Part shown: one piece after another, positions 1-8,819 of the stretch
How the letters are laid out: each line of letters opens with the position of its first letter
How positions within the stretch are numbered: position 1 is the first letter of the stretch
Assembly (NCBI GenBank): GCA_036563805.1
Contig: DATCLS010000004.1
Location: 12,910-76,909 of the forward strand
Source of the DNA: DATCLS01 sp036563805
GTDB lineage: Bacteria; Actinomycetota; Acidimicrobiia; Acidimicrobiales; VFJN01
Direction of reading: 5' to 3'
Length of the DNA stretch: 64,000 bases
Translations under genes and position numbers: made by a program
The notes under the pieces: model-generated
Told to the model about the DNA's origin: nothing
The model's database searches: none
What the model saw: only the letters and a program-made list of their open reading frames with translations

Positions 1-448
1 CGGCCGCCGCGGCGCCGGCGTTGCCGCTCGTGGCCGCCACCACCGTGTCGGCGCCGGCGGCGACGGCCGCCGCCACCCCGGCCGCCATGGCCCGGTCCTT
101 GTGGCTGCCGGTGGGGTTGCGGCTCTCGTCCTTGACCCACAGCTCGCCGCCGGATGCGGCCTCGACCGGCACCAGCGGCGTGTTCCCCTCGCCGAGGCTC
201 GGCCCTGTCGGGAGCGACTCCGTCGGGAGCGGCCCTGTCGGGAGTGACTCTGTCGGGCGCGGCCCGCCGGGCCGCGCCAGCGTGGCGGACCACCCCCACG
301 GCCCGCCGGGGTAGGCGGCGAGGTCCCTGCCCCGCAGGTCGGCCAGCGGCGGCACCAGGTTCACCGCCACGCCCTCGGCCCGGCACCTCGGACACCCGGC
401 GAACCCGGTGCCGGGCCTGCCACAGCGGGGACACGTCAGCGTCGCCAT
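1..448 (-). CDS. thrC: Threonine synthase, N-terminal part (runs off the window)
   Basis: Pyridoxal-phosphate enzyme converting O-phosphohomoserine to threonine in the cytoplasm. The visible 149 residues start at ATG 448. They open with a zinc-ribbon of two CxxC pairs (Cys6/9 and Cys19/22), then a Pro/Thr/Ser repeat linker (about residues 63-83), then the PLP domain beginning LGEGNTPLVPV. The PLP lysine lies in NPTGSHKDRAM (Lys117), followed by the loop AATSGNAGAAAA. A zinc ribbon ahead of the fold is common in actinobacterial and archaeal ThrC-like proteins. The C-terminus is outside the window, so another fold-II PLP enzyme cannot be fully excluded. It lies upstream of lgt in the same orientation, 82 nt apart. 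Confidence 0.85.
   Translation of the reverse strand, partial: MATLTCPRCGRPGTGFAGCPRCRAEGVAVNLVPPLADLRGRDLAAYPGGPWGWSATLARPGGPRPTESLPTGPLPTESLPTGPSLGEGNTPLVPVEAASGGELWVKDESRNPTGSHKDRAMAAGVAAAVAAGADTVVAATSGNAGAAAA
201..260. repeat. 30-bp tandem duplication inside thrC
   Basis: Two 30-bp copies with 3 mismatches, each made of two related 15-bp units. They encode a PTESLPTGPL-type repeat in the linker between the zinc ribbon and the PLP domain of threonine synthase. The length is a multiple of three, so the frame is kept. Confidence 0.85.
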
Positions 449-530
449 CCCCCCACTCTCGCTCCTCGTCGCGCCGGGCCGGCCGGCGGACAGCCCACCC
501 CGGCCCGCCCGGCGCGCCTCCTCGTACGCG

Positions 531-1703
531 CTAGCTCCCCTGGTTGGCGCCGCGCTCGCCGCCGGAGGCGTCGACGGCCTCGTCGTCCGTCGGATCTGCC
601 GGCTCCGCCGCCGCGTCGGCGTCCTGCTCGTCGGCGACGCCAGCTTCCGGGGCGCCGTCGGCCGCGGCTCCGGCGTCGGCGGCATCGGCAGCCGCGTCGT
701 CGGCGTTCGGTCCGCCGGGCTCGCCGGCGTCGTCCGCCTCGTCGGCCGTGTCCGCGCCCGGCCGGGCGCCCGGCTCCCGGCTCGGTTCGTCGATCGCAGC
801 CGCGGCGCCCGGGTCGGCGGCCGTCTCGGCGGCGGTGGCCTCCGCATCGGCCGGCTCGGCGGGCTCCTCGGCGCCGCCGTCGGCGGTGGAGGAGGCCGGC
901 GTCGGGGTCGGGGCGGGGACGGGGTGGCGGCCCACCAACACGAGCCAGGTGAGGGCCGCGAGGGCGGCGACCAGGCTGGTCCAGATGTTGACCCGGACGC
1001 CGAGCAGCTCGCTGGCCGGGTCGGCGCGCAGGGCCTCGACCCAGAGCCGGCCGAGGGCGTAGCCGAGGACGTAGAGGGCGAACAGGCGGCCGGGCCGGCC
1101 GCCGGGCCGCCGGCGCTCGAACAGGACCAGCGCGCCCGCCAGGGCCAGGTTCCAGAGCGCCTCGTACAGGAACGTCGGGTGGAACGTCCCGGCGGTGGCG
1201 TAGCGGGCTGGCCGGTGCTCGGGGTCGATCTCGAGGCCCCAGGGCAGGTCGGTGGGCCGGCCGAACAGCTCCTGGTTGAAGTAGTTGCCCAGGCGCCCGA
1301 TGGCCTGGGCCACCGGGATGGCGGGCGCGGCCATGTCGAGCAGCGCCAGGCCCGAGAGCCCCCGCCGCCGGCCCACCCACACGCCGACCAGCACCCCGGC
1401 CACGAGCCCGCCGGGGATCCCGAGGCCGCCCTCCCAGATGGCGAACGCGTGGTGCCACCGGCCCTCGAACCGCCGCCAGTCGGTGATGACGTGGTAGAGG
1501 CGGGCGCCGACCAGCCCGGCCAGCACCGCCCACACCGCGATGGCGCTGATGTCGGCGGGGTCGCCGCCCTCGCGGGCCCAGCGGCGCTGGCCGATGGCCA
1601 CCGCGACGAGGACGCCGATGGCGATGGCGAGCCCGTAGGCCCGCAACTCGAACGGCCCGAGGCTGATCGCGTTGTCGGGCGGGCTTGGGATGGAGGCCAG
1701 CAC
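531..1703 (-). CDS. lgt: Prolipoprotein diacylglyceryl transferase with acidic C-terminal tail
   Basis: Membrane enzyme that moves diacylglycerol from phosphatidylglycerol to the lipobox cysteine of prelipoproteins. The 390-residue product starts at GTG 1703. It shows about seven hydrophobic segments, the RLYHVITDW stretch with the conserved His, and the Lgt signature GRLGNYFNQELFG near residue 134. After about residue 268 comes an Ala/Glu/Asp/Pro-rich tail of about 120 residues absent from compact Lgt proteins; such tails occur in high-GC actinobacteria. Likely clients in this window include CtaC and the SurA-like protein, both with lipoboxes. There is no clear Shine-Dalgarno, so a leaderless start is possible. 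Confidence 0.93.
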   Translation of the reverse strand: MLASIPSPPDNAISLGPFELRAYGLAIAIGVLVAVAIGQRRWAREGGDPADISAIAVWAVLAGLVGARLYHVITDWRRFEGRWHHAFAIWEGGLGIPGGLVAGVLVGVWVGRRRGLSGLALLDMAAPAIPVAQAIGRLGNYFNQELFGRPTDLPWGLEIDPEHRPARYATAGTFHPTFLYEALWNLALAGALVLFERRRPGGRPGRLFALYVLGYALGRLWVEALRADPASELLGVRVNIWTSLVAALAALTWLVLVGRHPVPAPTPTPASSTADGGAEEPAEPADAEATAAETAADPGAAAAIDEPSREPGARPGADTADEADDAGEPGGPNADDAAADAADAGAAADGAPEAGVADEQDADAAAEPADPTDDEAVDASGGERGANQGS

Positions 1704-1800
1704 CCCCCGGTTGCTACGGCCAGGGGCGGCCGCTGTCAAACAGTCCCGGCGACCCCGACCGCGGGCGCCGCAGCGGGCCGCGGTGGGGGGCCCGGCCGCG

Positions 1801-1838
1801 TCAGGTGGCCAGGGTGGCCTCAGGTGGCCAGGGTGGCC
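1801..1838. repeat. 19-bp tandem duplication over the OsmC stop
   Basis: Two exact 19-bp copies (1801-1819 and 1820-1838). The inner copy holds the last codons and TGA of the OsmC-family gene; the outer copy repeats them just after the stop. It looks like a recent slippage duplication with no effect on the product. Confidence 0.85.
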
Positions 1839-2248
1839 TCGAGCTGGATGTCGACGCCGGCGAGGGCGACCGAGACGGGGCAGTTGGCCTTGGCCGCCTC
1901 GGCCTGCTCCTGGAACGTGGCCTCGTCGATGCCGGGCACCTGGGCGGTGGTCCGGAGCTCGACGCGGGGGATGCGGAACCCGTCCTCGGCCCGTTCCAGG
2001 TGCACACGGGCGGTCGTCTCGACGGAGGTCGGGCTGAAGCCGGCCCGCTCCAGCCCGGCGGTGAGAGCCATCGAGAAGCACCCGGCGTGGGCGGCGCCGA
2101 TCAGCTCTTCGGGGTTGGTGCCGGAGCCGTCCTCGAAGCGGGACGTGAACGAGTACGCGCCCTCGAAGGCGCCGCTCCCGAGGCGGACGGAGCCCTTGCC
2201 TTCCCGGAGGCCACCTTCCCATCGGGCCTGTGCCGTACGTGCTGGCAT
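1820..2248 (-). CDS. OsmC/Ohr-family peroxiredoxin
   Basis: Cytoplasmic thiol peroxidase family that reduces organic hydroperoxides. The 142-residue product starts at ATG 2248 (MPARTAQARWEGG). Both redox cysteines are present, in GAAHAGCFSMAL and AKANCPVSVAL, along with the preceding NPEELIGAAHAGC helix typical of the OsmC branch. Its length is the family norm. It is divergent from the SelW/Rdx gene, so the 158-bp spacer may hold promoters for both, a plausible redox-stress pair. OsmC is favoured over Ohr from the NPEEL and AKANCPVS signatures. Confidence 0.9.
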   Translation of the reverse strand: MPARTAQARWEGGLREGKGSVRLGSGAFEGAYSFTSRFEDGSGTNPEELIGAAHAGCFSMALTAGLERAGFSPTSVETTARVHLERAEDGFRIPRVELRTTAQVPGIDEATFQEQAEAAKANCPVSVALAGVDIQLEATLAT

Positions 2249-2406
2249 CGTGCGTCCTCCTCGCTCGGGGGCTGCCCGCCCGCGGAGCACCCTACCGACC
2301 CGCCGTCGAGCCGTCGCCGCCCGTCCGCGCCCACGCCCTCCCGTCGGCCGGTCGCACCGGCAGCCCGGGATGGACACGGCCGGCCCGCATCTCCGACAGT
2401 GAGCCG

Positions 2407-2715
2407 GTGACCGAGAGCGCACGCCCGCGGATCGAGATCGAGTACTGCACCCAGTGCCGGTGGCTGCCTCGGGCCGCCTGGCTGGCCCAGGAGCTGCTCG
2501 GGACGTTCGAGCAGGAGCTCGGCGCGGTGGCGCTCGTCCCGGGGACGGGCGGGGTGCTCGTCGTGCGGGTCGACGGTGAGACCGTGTGGGACCGCCGGAC
2601 CGACGGGTTCCCGGAGCCGACCGCCCTCAAGCAGGCCGTTCGCGACCGCATCGACCCCACCCGCGACCTGGGCCACGCCGACTCCCGGCGGGGACGGGAC
2701 GCCCGGCCGGGTTAG
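2407..2715 (+). CDS. SelT/SelW/SelH (Rdx) family selenoprotein-like protein, Cys form
   Basis: A 102-residue thioredoxin-like protein with the CxxC redox motif CTQC at residues 14-17, right after the first beta strand (IEIEYCTQCRW). In this family the second position can be selenocysteine; here it is an ordinary Cys codon. The rest (AWLAQELLGTFEQEL, GGVLVVRVDGETVWDR, FPEPTALKQAVRDRID) follows the Rdx fold. The start GTG 2407 is chosen because it gives the normal N-terminus. The exact substrate is unknown; a redox role is inferred from the family and from the divergent OsmC gene. Confidence 0.85.
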   Translation: MTESARPRIEIEYCTQCRWLPRAAWLAQELLGTFEQELGAVALVPGTGGVLVVRVDGETVWDRRTDGFPEPTALKQAVRDRIDPTRDLGHADSRRGRDARPG

Positions 2716-2926
2716 GCGCGGCCGGCCGCGGGCGGGGGTCTGCGCCCCGGCCGGTCGTCGGGGCCGGGCATGCGGTCGGCTCCGTGGCGGTTGTGCCAGG
2801 GGCACAGGAGGGTGCCGTCGTTCCGGTCGGTCTCCCCGCCGTTGGCGACTGGGATGACGTCTCGTGGGCGGGGGTGTCGCAGCCTGGGAGGGGCGCGGAC
2901 ACGGCGCCGATACAGTGTTCCCACTC
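2712..2926 (-). pseudogene. Decayed C-terminus of a DUF222/HNH-endonuclease-like protein
   Basis: Reading right to left, one frame gives SAPLPGCDTPAHE and a second frame continues DVIPVANGGETDRNDGT and then LLCPWHNRHG. Together these match the HNH end of DUF222/13E12-type proteins. The frame changes near 2858 and the usual Cys-Asp-x-His-His core between the pieces is missing, so the catalytic His pair is gone. No credible start or N-terminal domain is seen. It fills the otherwise empty gap between the Rdx gene and the ABC exporter and is best read as a relic of a dispersed HNH family. Confidence 0.5.
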
Positions 2927-3036
2927 GGAATATGGCTGGAACGCGCCACGGGCTACGGGCCACGACGGCAGGCACACAGCGTCCGCAACCCGGCGGCAGA
3001 GCACGGCACCCGGCAGACGACGAGGGGATGGCAGGC

Positions 3037-4998
3037 ATGGACATGGAGGTCACGGCGTGGGTGTCGCTGCACCACGCCATGCACCAGGGCGACGAGCGGC
3101 GCCGGTTCTCCCGGGCGACGCTGCGGCGGATCGCCCGCTTCGCGCGGCCCCACCGCCTCGACCTGGTGGTGTTCCTGGTCCTCAGCGTCGTGGTCGCCGT
3201 CCTCGCGGTGGCCACGCCGGTGCTGGCGGGGCGGGTGGTCGACGCCATCGACCACCAGCGCGACAGCGGTGAGGTCGTCCGCCTGGCCTTCGTGATCGCC
3301 GCCATCGCCGTGGCCGAGGCGGTCGTCAGCTTCGTCACCCGGTGGCTGTCGGCCCGCATCGGCGAGGGCCTGATCCTCGACCTGCGCCGGGCCGTCTTCG
3401 ACCACGTCCAGCGCATGCCGGTGGCGTTTTTCACCCGCACCCGCACCGGTGCCCTGGTCAGTCGCCTGGACAACGACGTCATCGGCGCCCAGCGGGCCTT
3501 CAGCGACACGCTGTCCGGGCTCGTGACCAACGTCGTCACGCTGGTTCTCACGGTGGCGGTCATGGTCGGGCTGTCGTGGCAGGTGACGCTGATCTCGCTG
3601 GTGCTCCTGCCGCTGTTCGTCGTGCCCGCCCGGCGGGTGGGCCGGCGGCTGGCGGTCCTCACCCGCGAGCAGGCCGACCACAACTCGGCCATGACGACCC
3701 AGATGACCGAGCGGTTCTCGGCCCCGGGCGCCACGCTGGTCAAGCTGTTCGGCCGGCCCGCCGACGAGTCGGCTGAGTTCGGCACCCGGGCCCGTCGGGT
3801 GCGCGACATCGGCGTGCGCCTGGCGATGGCCCAGTGGAGCTTCGTCACCGCCCTCACGTTCGTGTCGGCCCTGGCGCTGGCCCTCGTGTACGGCCTGGGC
3901 GGCTACCTGGCGATCGAGGGGCAGCTCGACGCCGGCTCGGTCGTGGCCCTCGCCCTGCTGCTCACCCGCCTGTACGCGCCGCTGACCGCCCTGGCCAGCG
4001 CCCGGGTCGAGGTCATGACCGCGCTGGTGAGCTTCGAGCGGGTGTTCGAGGTGCTCGACCTCGAGCCGCTGATCAAGGAGAAGCCCGACGCGGTGGCGGT
4101 GCCGGAGGGGCCGGTGTCGCTCGAGTTCGACGGGGTCCGCTTCGCCTACCCGTCGGCCGACAAGGTGTCGCTCGCCTCCCTGGAGGAGGTGGCGGTGCTC
4201 GACACCCGGGCGGGCAAGGAGGTCCTCCACGACGTCTCGTTCCGGGCCGAGCCGGGGCAGCTGATCGCACTCGTCGGGCCGTCCGGCGCCGGCAAGTCGA
4301 CGATCGCCTCGCTGGCCACCCGGCTCTACGACGTCGACGCCGGGGCCGTGCGCCTGTCGGGGGTCGACGTGCGCGACCTGACGTTCGACTCGATCCGCGA
4401 GACGATCGGCATGGTGACGCAGGACGGGCACCTGTTCCACGACACCGTGGCCGCCAACCTGCGGCTGGCCCGGCCCGAGGCCACCGACGACGAGCTGTGG
4501 GACGTGCTGCGCCGGGCCCAGCTCGACGACCTGGTCCGGTCGCTGCCCAGCCAGCTCGACACCGTCGTGGGGGAGCGGGGCTACCGGTTCTCGGGCGGCG
4601 AGCGCCAGCGGCTCACGATCGCCCGGCTGCTGTTGGCCCGGCCGCGGGTCGTGGTGCTCGACGAGGCGACCGCCCACCTCGACTCCGAGTCGGAGGCGGC
4701 GGTGCAGGCGGCCCTGACCGAGGCGCTGTCGGGGCGGACGGCTCTGGTCATCGCCCATCGGCTGTCGACCATCCGGGCGGCCGACGCCATCCTCGTCGTC
4801 GAGGGCGGCCGGGTCGTCGAGCGGGGGACCCACGACGAGCTGCTGGCCGCCGGCGGCCGCTACGCCGACCTGTACCACACCCAGTTCGCCCGAGAGGGGA
4901 CGGAGGCAACCGCGGGGTCGGAGGGGCCGGTCGTCGACGAGACGCCGGCCGACGTGGTGGCCGAGGCCCCGGCCGGCGACGCCGCCGCGGTCGCTTGA
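3037..4998 (+). CDS. ABC-type multidrug/lipid exporter, fused TMD-NBD
   Basis: Half-transporter of the MsbA/ABCB type; two copies would form the exporter. The protein is about 653 residues. A six-helix membrane domain (roughly residues 20-310) is followed by an ATPase domain with Walker A GPSGAGKS (near 415), the signature FSGGERQR instead of the usual LSGGQ, Walker B VVVLDEAT and H-loop IAHRLS. The start ATG 3037 lies 9 nt after GAGGGG; ATG 3028 is in frame but touches that box. A short acidic/Ala tail ends the protein. The substrate cannot be told from sequence. Confidence 0.88.
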   Translation: MDMEVTAWVSLHHAMHQGDERRRFSRATLRRIARFARPHRLDLVVFLVLSVVVAVLAVATPVLAGRVVDAIDHQRDSGEVVRLAFVIAAIAVAEAVVSFVTRWLSARIGEGLILDLRRAVFDHVQRMPVAFFTRTRTGALVSRLDNDVIGAQRAFSDTLSGLVTNVVTLVLTVAVMVGLSWQVTLISLVLLPLFVVPARRVGRRLAVLTREQADHNSAMTTQMTERFSAPGATLVKLFGRPADESAEFGTRARRVRDIGVRLAMAQWSFVTALTFVSALALALVYGLGGYLAIEGQLDAGSVVALALLLTRLYAPLTALASARVEVMTALVSFERVFEVLDLEPLIKEKPDAVAVPEGPVSLEFDGVRFAYPSADKVSLASLEEVAVLDTRAGKEVLHDVSFRAEPGQLIALVGPSGAGKSTIASLATRLYDVDAGAVRLSGVDVRDLTFDSIRETIGMVTQDGHLFHDTVAANLRLARPEATDDELWDVLRRAQLDDLVRSLPSQLDTVVGERGYRFSGGERQRLTIARLLLARPRVVVLDEATAHLDSESEAAVQAALTEALSGRTALVIAHRLSTIRAADAILVVEGGRVVERGTHDELLAAGGRYADLYHTQFAREGTEATAGSEGPVVDETPADVVAEAPAGDAAAVA

Positions 4999-5031
4999 AC
5001 CGAGTGCCGCCGGCGGCCCACCGGTGAGACC

Positions 5032-5331
5032 ATGGCGCCCATGAGACGCACCATCACCGGGCGCCCCGGCTCGAAGCGGATGACGCTCGGCGACCTCCGC
5101 CAGTTCCTCGCCTCGATCGAGAGCATCCCCGACGAGGCCGAGGTCAAGGCCCGGGTCACGTGGGGCAAGCACCTCCGTTCCCTCACCGTCGAGGAGGAGG
5201 ACGTCGGCTTCCGTGACTACCTGAAGGCGGTCGAGCCGAGCGAGGAGGCCGAGGCCGCGGCGTCGGCCGACCCCGCCAGCCCGTCCGAGGGGCGCGGCCG
5301 GTCATCCCGTCGACCGGCCCGCACTTCCTAG
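5032..5331 (+). CDS. Small hypothetical protein
   Basis: A 99-residue product starting at ATG 5032 (ATG 5041 is an alternative). The middle (MTLGDLRQFLASIESIPDEAEVKARVTW and on to GKHLRSLTVEE, split here only for length) looks like a small alpha/beta protein; the end is Ala/Ser/Arg-rich and disordered. There are no cysteines, signal peptide or membrane segments. It lies 33 nt after the ABC exporter and may be cotranscribed. I do not recognise a named family. Confidence 0.6.
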   Translation: MAPMRRTITGRPGSKRMTLGDLRQFLASIESIPDEAEVKARVTWGKHLRSLTVEEEDVGFRDYLKAVEPSEEAEAAASADPASPSEGRGRSSRRPARTS

Positions 5332-5354
5332 TCGGCCACGTCGGCTCAGTCGGG

Positions 5355-7130
5355 CTAGTCGGCGACGGGTTCCCGGACCCGCGACGGGTCCCGCCGGGCG
5401 AGCCGCTTGCTGCGCTTGGTCTCGTACAGCGAGGCGTCGGCCCGGCGGACGACCTCGTCGGGCGGCGCCGTGGCCAGGCCGGCGCTGGCACCGACCGTGA
5501 TCGTCGGTCCGAGATCGAGGCGGATGGGCTCGCCGATGGCGGCCACGATGCGCTCGACCACTGCGGTGAGGTCGGGCTCGCCGGCGGGCGGTCGGCCCTC
5601 GCCGACGAGCGACTTACCGGCCCCGCCCGGCCCGGTGGGCACGCCATCGTCCGGGCCCGGGCCGAGGGGCGGGCGGTGCGCCCCGTCCGCCCCGCCCAGT
5701 AGCCCGTTCGGCTCGGCGGGCGCCCCGCCGGCCGTCCCGGTCCCCTCGGCGAACACCACCGCGAACTCGTCGCCGCCGAGCCGCACGACCAGGTCGTCCT
5801 CCCGGACGGCGGCGACGATCCGGTCGGCCACCTCCCGCAGCACGGCATCGCCCACGTCGTGGCCGTAGGTGTCGTTCACCGGCTTGAAGTCGTCGAGGTC
5901 GACGATGGCCATCGTCACCGGGCCGGCCACGGCGTCGAGCCGGCGGCGCAGGGCCGACCGGTTGCCCACGCCCGTGAGCGGGTCGGTGGCCGCGGCCCGC
6001 TGGAGCGCGTGCTGCCGGCGCTGCTCGCCCAGGACCAGCGTGGCCAGCCGCATGGCCTGGCGCAGCCCCTGCTCGGTGGCGATGTTGAGCTCGACCGCCA
6101 GGCGGGCCCACACGACCACACACCCGAGCACGTCGCCGGTCGAGGCCTCGATCAGTGGGAACGTCCAAGCCGAGCGATAGCCCTGCGCCCGGGCGGTGGC
6201 GGCGAGGTCGTCGGGGAAGCCGGCGAAGTCCGTCGGGGCCCGGGGCAGCCCGTCGGTCACGCTCGGCCGCCACCACCCCTCGTCGGCGACGAGGCTGGCG
6301 GCGGGGTCGTCCGGCCGGGTGCCCACCACCGGGCGGCCGTCGATCAGGCCGACCACCGCGGCCGCCCCCAGGTAGCGGGGCACGAGGCTGGCGCAGGCGC
6401 CCAGCACCTCGGGCAGCGGGGCGTCGGCCGTCAGCAGGTCGACGACGTGGCCGACGCCGTCGACCTCGCCCCCGACCTTGCGGCCGATCACGAGCAGGCC
6501 CCGGACGACCGGGTCGTGCAGCAGGTTGTGGACCGTCGACTCCACCGTCTGCCAGCCGCCGTCGGGCGCCCGCAGCCGGTAACGCAGCGGCTCGATCACC
6601 GGGACGCCGTCGCCCTGCTCGCGGCAGGCGGCCCGCAGCTGGCCGATGGCGTGGGTGATGCGCACGACGTCCTCGGGGTGGACGCGCTCGAGCGCGTCGC
6701 GGCCCGGGCGGCCGTCGGGGTCGGTCCCCGTGATCCAGGTGGCCGACCGGCTCAGCCAGCGGGACCGCATGTCGGCGTCGATCAGCGTGACGAAGGCCGT
6801 GGGGGCGCGGTCGAGCGCCCGGACGAGCCGGACGGCGACGTCGGGCGGCACCTCCGGCGCATCGTCGCCCGGGTCGGCCGGCGCGCTGCCCCGAGCGGCC
6901 GCGTCGCCCGCGGCGGGGTGCCGGTCGGACGGCGCGTCGGTCACGCCGGCGCTGCCCTGAGCGGCCGCGTCGCCCGCGGCAGGGCGCCCGCCGGGCTCCC
7001 CGTCGGACGCACCGGCGCCGGAGGCGTCGCCGCCCCCCGTCGGGGGCGGGTCGCCTCCACCGGGGTCGCCGCCGGAGCCCCCACCGGGCACCACGTCACC
7101 CCGGACGTCCGCGCCTTCCTCGTCGCTCAT
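5355..7130 (-). CDS. PAS-GAF-GGDEF diguanylate cyclase
   Basis: Predicted cytoplasmic diguanylate cyclase making cyclic di-GMP. Domains in order in 591 residues: a Gly/Ala/Asp-rich disordered N-terminus (1-95) with a duplicated PAAGDAAAxGSA module, a PAS-like domain (about 98-225), a GAF-like domain (about 235-375) and a GGDEF domain (about 385-580). The active-site loop reads RLGGDEFAVVF near residue 452 and is intact. A Gly/Pro-rich insert of about 50 residues follows it inside the catalytic domain. No membrane segments are visible, so the PAS and GAF parts likely sense a soluble signal. It is divergent from the NarK-type transporter with palindromes between. Confidence 0.88.
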   Translation of the reverse strand: MSDEEGADVRGDVVPGGGSGGDPGGGDPPPTGGGDASGAGASDGEPGGRPAAGDAAAQGSAGVTDAPSDRHPAAGDAAARGSAPADPGDDAPEVPPDVAVRLVRALDRAPTAFVTLIDADMRSRWLSRSATWITGTDPDGRPGRDALERVHPEDVVRITHAIGQLRAACREQGDGVPVIEPLRYRLRAPDGGWQTVESTVHNLLHDPVVRGLLVIGRKVGGEVDGVGHVVDLLTADAPLPEVLGACASLVPRYLGAAAVVGLIDGRPVVGTRPDDPAASLVADEGWWRPSVTDGLPRAPTDFAGFPDDLAATARAQGYRSAWTFPLIEASTGDVLGCVVVWARLAVELNIATEQGLRQAMRLATLVLGEQRRQHALQRAAATDPLTGVGNRSALRRRLDAVAGPVTMAIVDLDDFKPVNDTYGHDVGDAVLREVADRIVAAVREDDLVVRLGGDEFAVVFAEGTGTAGGAPAEPNGLLGGADGAHRPPLGPGPDDGVPTGPGGAGKSLVGEGRPPAGEPDLTAVVERIVAAIGEPIRLDLGPTITVGASAGLATAPPDEVVRRADASLYETKRSKRLARRDPSRVREPVAD

Positions 7131-7222
7131 GGCGCGCGCCAGCCCATGCTGCCCCCCTGCATCTCCGCCCGCTCGGATGCGGGACGGGATCCTCTCCGCA
7201 GCGTACGCGTCGCCGCCCGCTA

Positions 7223-7238
7223 CGTCATCTAGATGACG
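7223..7238. promoter_or_regulatory. Perfect 16-bp palindrome between GGDEF gene and narK
   Basis: CGTCATCTAGATGACG reads the same on both strands. It lies in the 226-bp divergent spacer, 93 bp from the GGDEF start and 119 bp from the transporter start. A palindrome of this length is a likely dimeric regulator site; the regulator is unknown. Confidence 0.45.
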
Positions 7239-7269
7239 CCAGGCTCACAAAGTGCGGGTGAGGCGATGA

Positions 7270-7282
7270 GCGAAACGTTCGC
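7270..7282. promoter_or_regulatory. Inverted repeat GCGAA-N3-TTCGC upstream of narK
   Basis: Five-base arms with a 3-bp centre (GCGAAACGTTCGC), 32 bp downstream of the 16-bp palindrome and 75 bp before GTG 7357. Possible second operator; short arms make chance occurrence in GC-rich DNA plausible. Confidence 0.3.
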
Positions 7283-7356
7283 CTGAGGAAACCACGGGCG
7301 GCGACGGCTCCCGCATGATGCCGGCGTCCGTAGGCCGCCGAACGGGAGGTTCGCCC

Positions 7357-8745
7357 GTGGCCCTGACCACCGACACCGTCCTCACGGGCGCACCGGTCGC
7401 GACCGAGACCGGTCGGCCCCGATCCCACTGGATCGACGACTGGCGCCCGGAGGACCCGACGTTCTGGGAGACGACCGGCAAGCGCATCGCCCGCCGCAAC
7501 CTGTGGTTCTCGATCTTCTCCGAGCACCTCGGGTTCTCGGTGTGGACCATGTGGTCGGTCTTCGTGCTGTTCCTCGGACCCGAGTACGGGTTCGACCCCG
7601 GCCAGAAGTTCCTGATGACCACGCTGCCCGCTGCCGCCGGGTCGCTGCTCCGCCTGCCCTACACGTTCGCGGTGGCCAAGATCGGCGGCCGCAACTGGAC
7701 GATCATCAGCTCGGCCCTGCTGCTCCTGCCGTGCTTCATGGCGGCGGCCGTCATCGAGCCCGGCGTGTCGTTCGGCACGATGCTGGCCATCGCCACGGTG
7801 GCCGGCGTGGGCGGCGGCAACTTCTCGTCGTCGATGGCCAACATCGACTCGTTCTTCCCGCAGCGGCTGAAGGGCTGGGCGCTCGGCCTGAACGCCGGCG
7901 GCGGCAACCTGGGCGTGGCCGTGGTGCAGCTCGTGGGCCTCCTCGTGCTGGAGACCGCCGGCCCCGACCACCCCCGGATCCTGCTCGGCATCTACATCCC
8001 GCTCGTGGTCGTCGCCGCCCTGTGCGCCGCCGTGTGGATGGACAACCTGACGTGCGCCACCAACGAGAAGCGGGCGATGCGCGACGTGATGCACGACCGC
8101 CACACGTACATCATGTCGTTCCTCTACATCGGGACGTTCGGGTCGTTCATCGGCTACGGGTTCGCCTTCGGGCAGGTGCTGCTCGTGCAGTTCCCCGAGT
8201 ACTACGACACGCCTGTCCGGGCCGCCTACGTCACGTTCCTCGGGCCGCTGCTCGGGTCGCTCATCCGGCCGGTCGGCGGCTGGCTGTCGGACAAGCTCAG
8301 CGGCTCCGCCGTCACGTTCTGGAACTTCCTGGCCATGGCCATCGGCGCCGGGATCGTGCTGGCCGCCTCCCAGACCGAGTCGCTGCCGCTGTTCATCGTC
8401 GGCTTCGTGACCCTGTTCGTGCTGAGCGGCATCGGCAACGGCTCGACCTACAAGATGATCCCGGCGATCTTCGCCGCCAAGGCCCGGGCGGCCACGGCGG
8501 CGGGTGCCGATCCCGACGCCGAGGCGGCCAAGGCCCGGCGCCTGTCGGGCGCGCTCATCGGCATCGCCGGGGCGGTCGGCGCCTTCGGCGGCGTGCTGGT
8601 CAACGTCGCCCTGCGCCAGTCGTTCCTGTCGTCCGGCACCGGCGACGGCGCCTACATCGGCTTCATCGCCTTCTACGTCGCCTGCCTGGCCGTCACCTGG
8701 TACGTGTACCGGCGGCCGTCGCGGACGGGGCTCGAGGGGGTCTGA
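7357..8745 (+). CDS. narK: NarK/NRT-type nitrate/nitrite MFS transporter
   Basis: Twelve-helix major facilitator of the nitrate/nitrite porter family, 462 residues. The N-terminus WRPEDPTFWETTGKRIARRN followed by LWFSIFSEHLGFSVW is typical of actinobacterial NarK. A glycine-rich helix VAGVGGGNFSSSMANID and the LNAGGGNLGVAVVQ helix resemble the two nitrate-signature segments. GTG 7357 is preferred because GGGAGG lies 7 nt before it; an upstream in-frame ATG lacks this. No nitrate or nitrite reductase lies in the window, so the direction of transport is open. It faces a GGDEF gene across a spacer with palindromes. Confidence 0.85.
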   Translation: MALTTDTVLTGAPVATETGRPRSHWIDDWRPEDPTFWETTGKRIARRNLWFSIFSEHLGFSVWTMWSVFVLFLGPEYGFDPGQKFLMTTLPAAAGSLLRLPYTFAVAKIGGRNWTIISSALLLLPCFMAAAVIEPGVSFGTMLAIATVAGVGGGNFSSSMANIDSFFPQRLKGWALGLNAGGGNLGVAVVQLVGLLVLETAGPDHPRILLGIYIPLVVVAALCAAVWMDNLTCATNEKRAMRDVMHDRHTYIMSFLYIGTFGSFIGYGFAFGQVLLVQFPEYYDTPVRAAYVTFLGPLLGSLIRPVGGWLSDKLSGSAVTFWNFLAMAIGAGIVLAASQTESLPLFIVGFVTLFVLSGIGNGSTYKMIPAIFAAKARAATAAGADPDAEAAKARRLSGALIGIAGAVGAFGGVLVNVALRQSFLSSGTGDGAYIGFIAFYVACLAVTWYVYRRPSRTGLEGV

Positions 8746-8819
8746 CCACCGCCCGCCCGACGCCGGACCTGGCGCGACGTCGATGGCCGGAGCCTGGGAG
8801 ACGCGTCTCCCGGGCCCCG

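Noticed and set aside
436..2222. Long open frames opposite and across lgt
   Set aside because: Arg/Gly/Pro-rich translations without motifs; they mirror real genes in GC-rich DNA where stops are rare.
2446..2460. Selenocysteine in the SelW/Rdx protein
   Set aside because: The motif is CTQC with ordinary TGC codons; no in-frame TGA.
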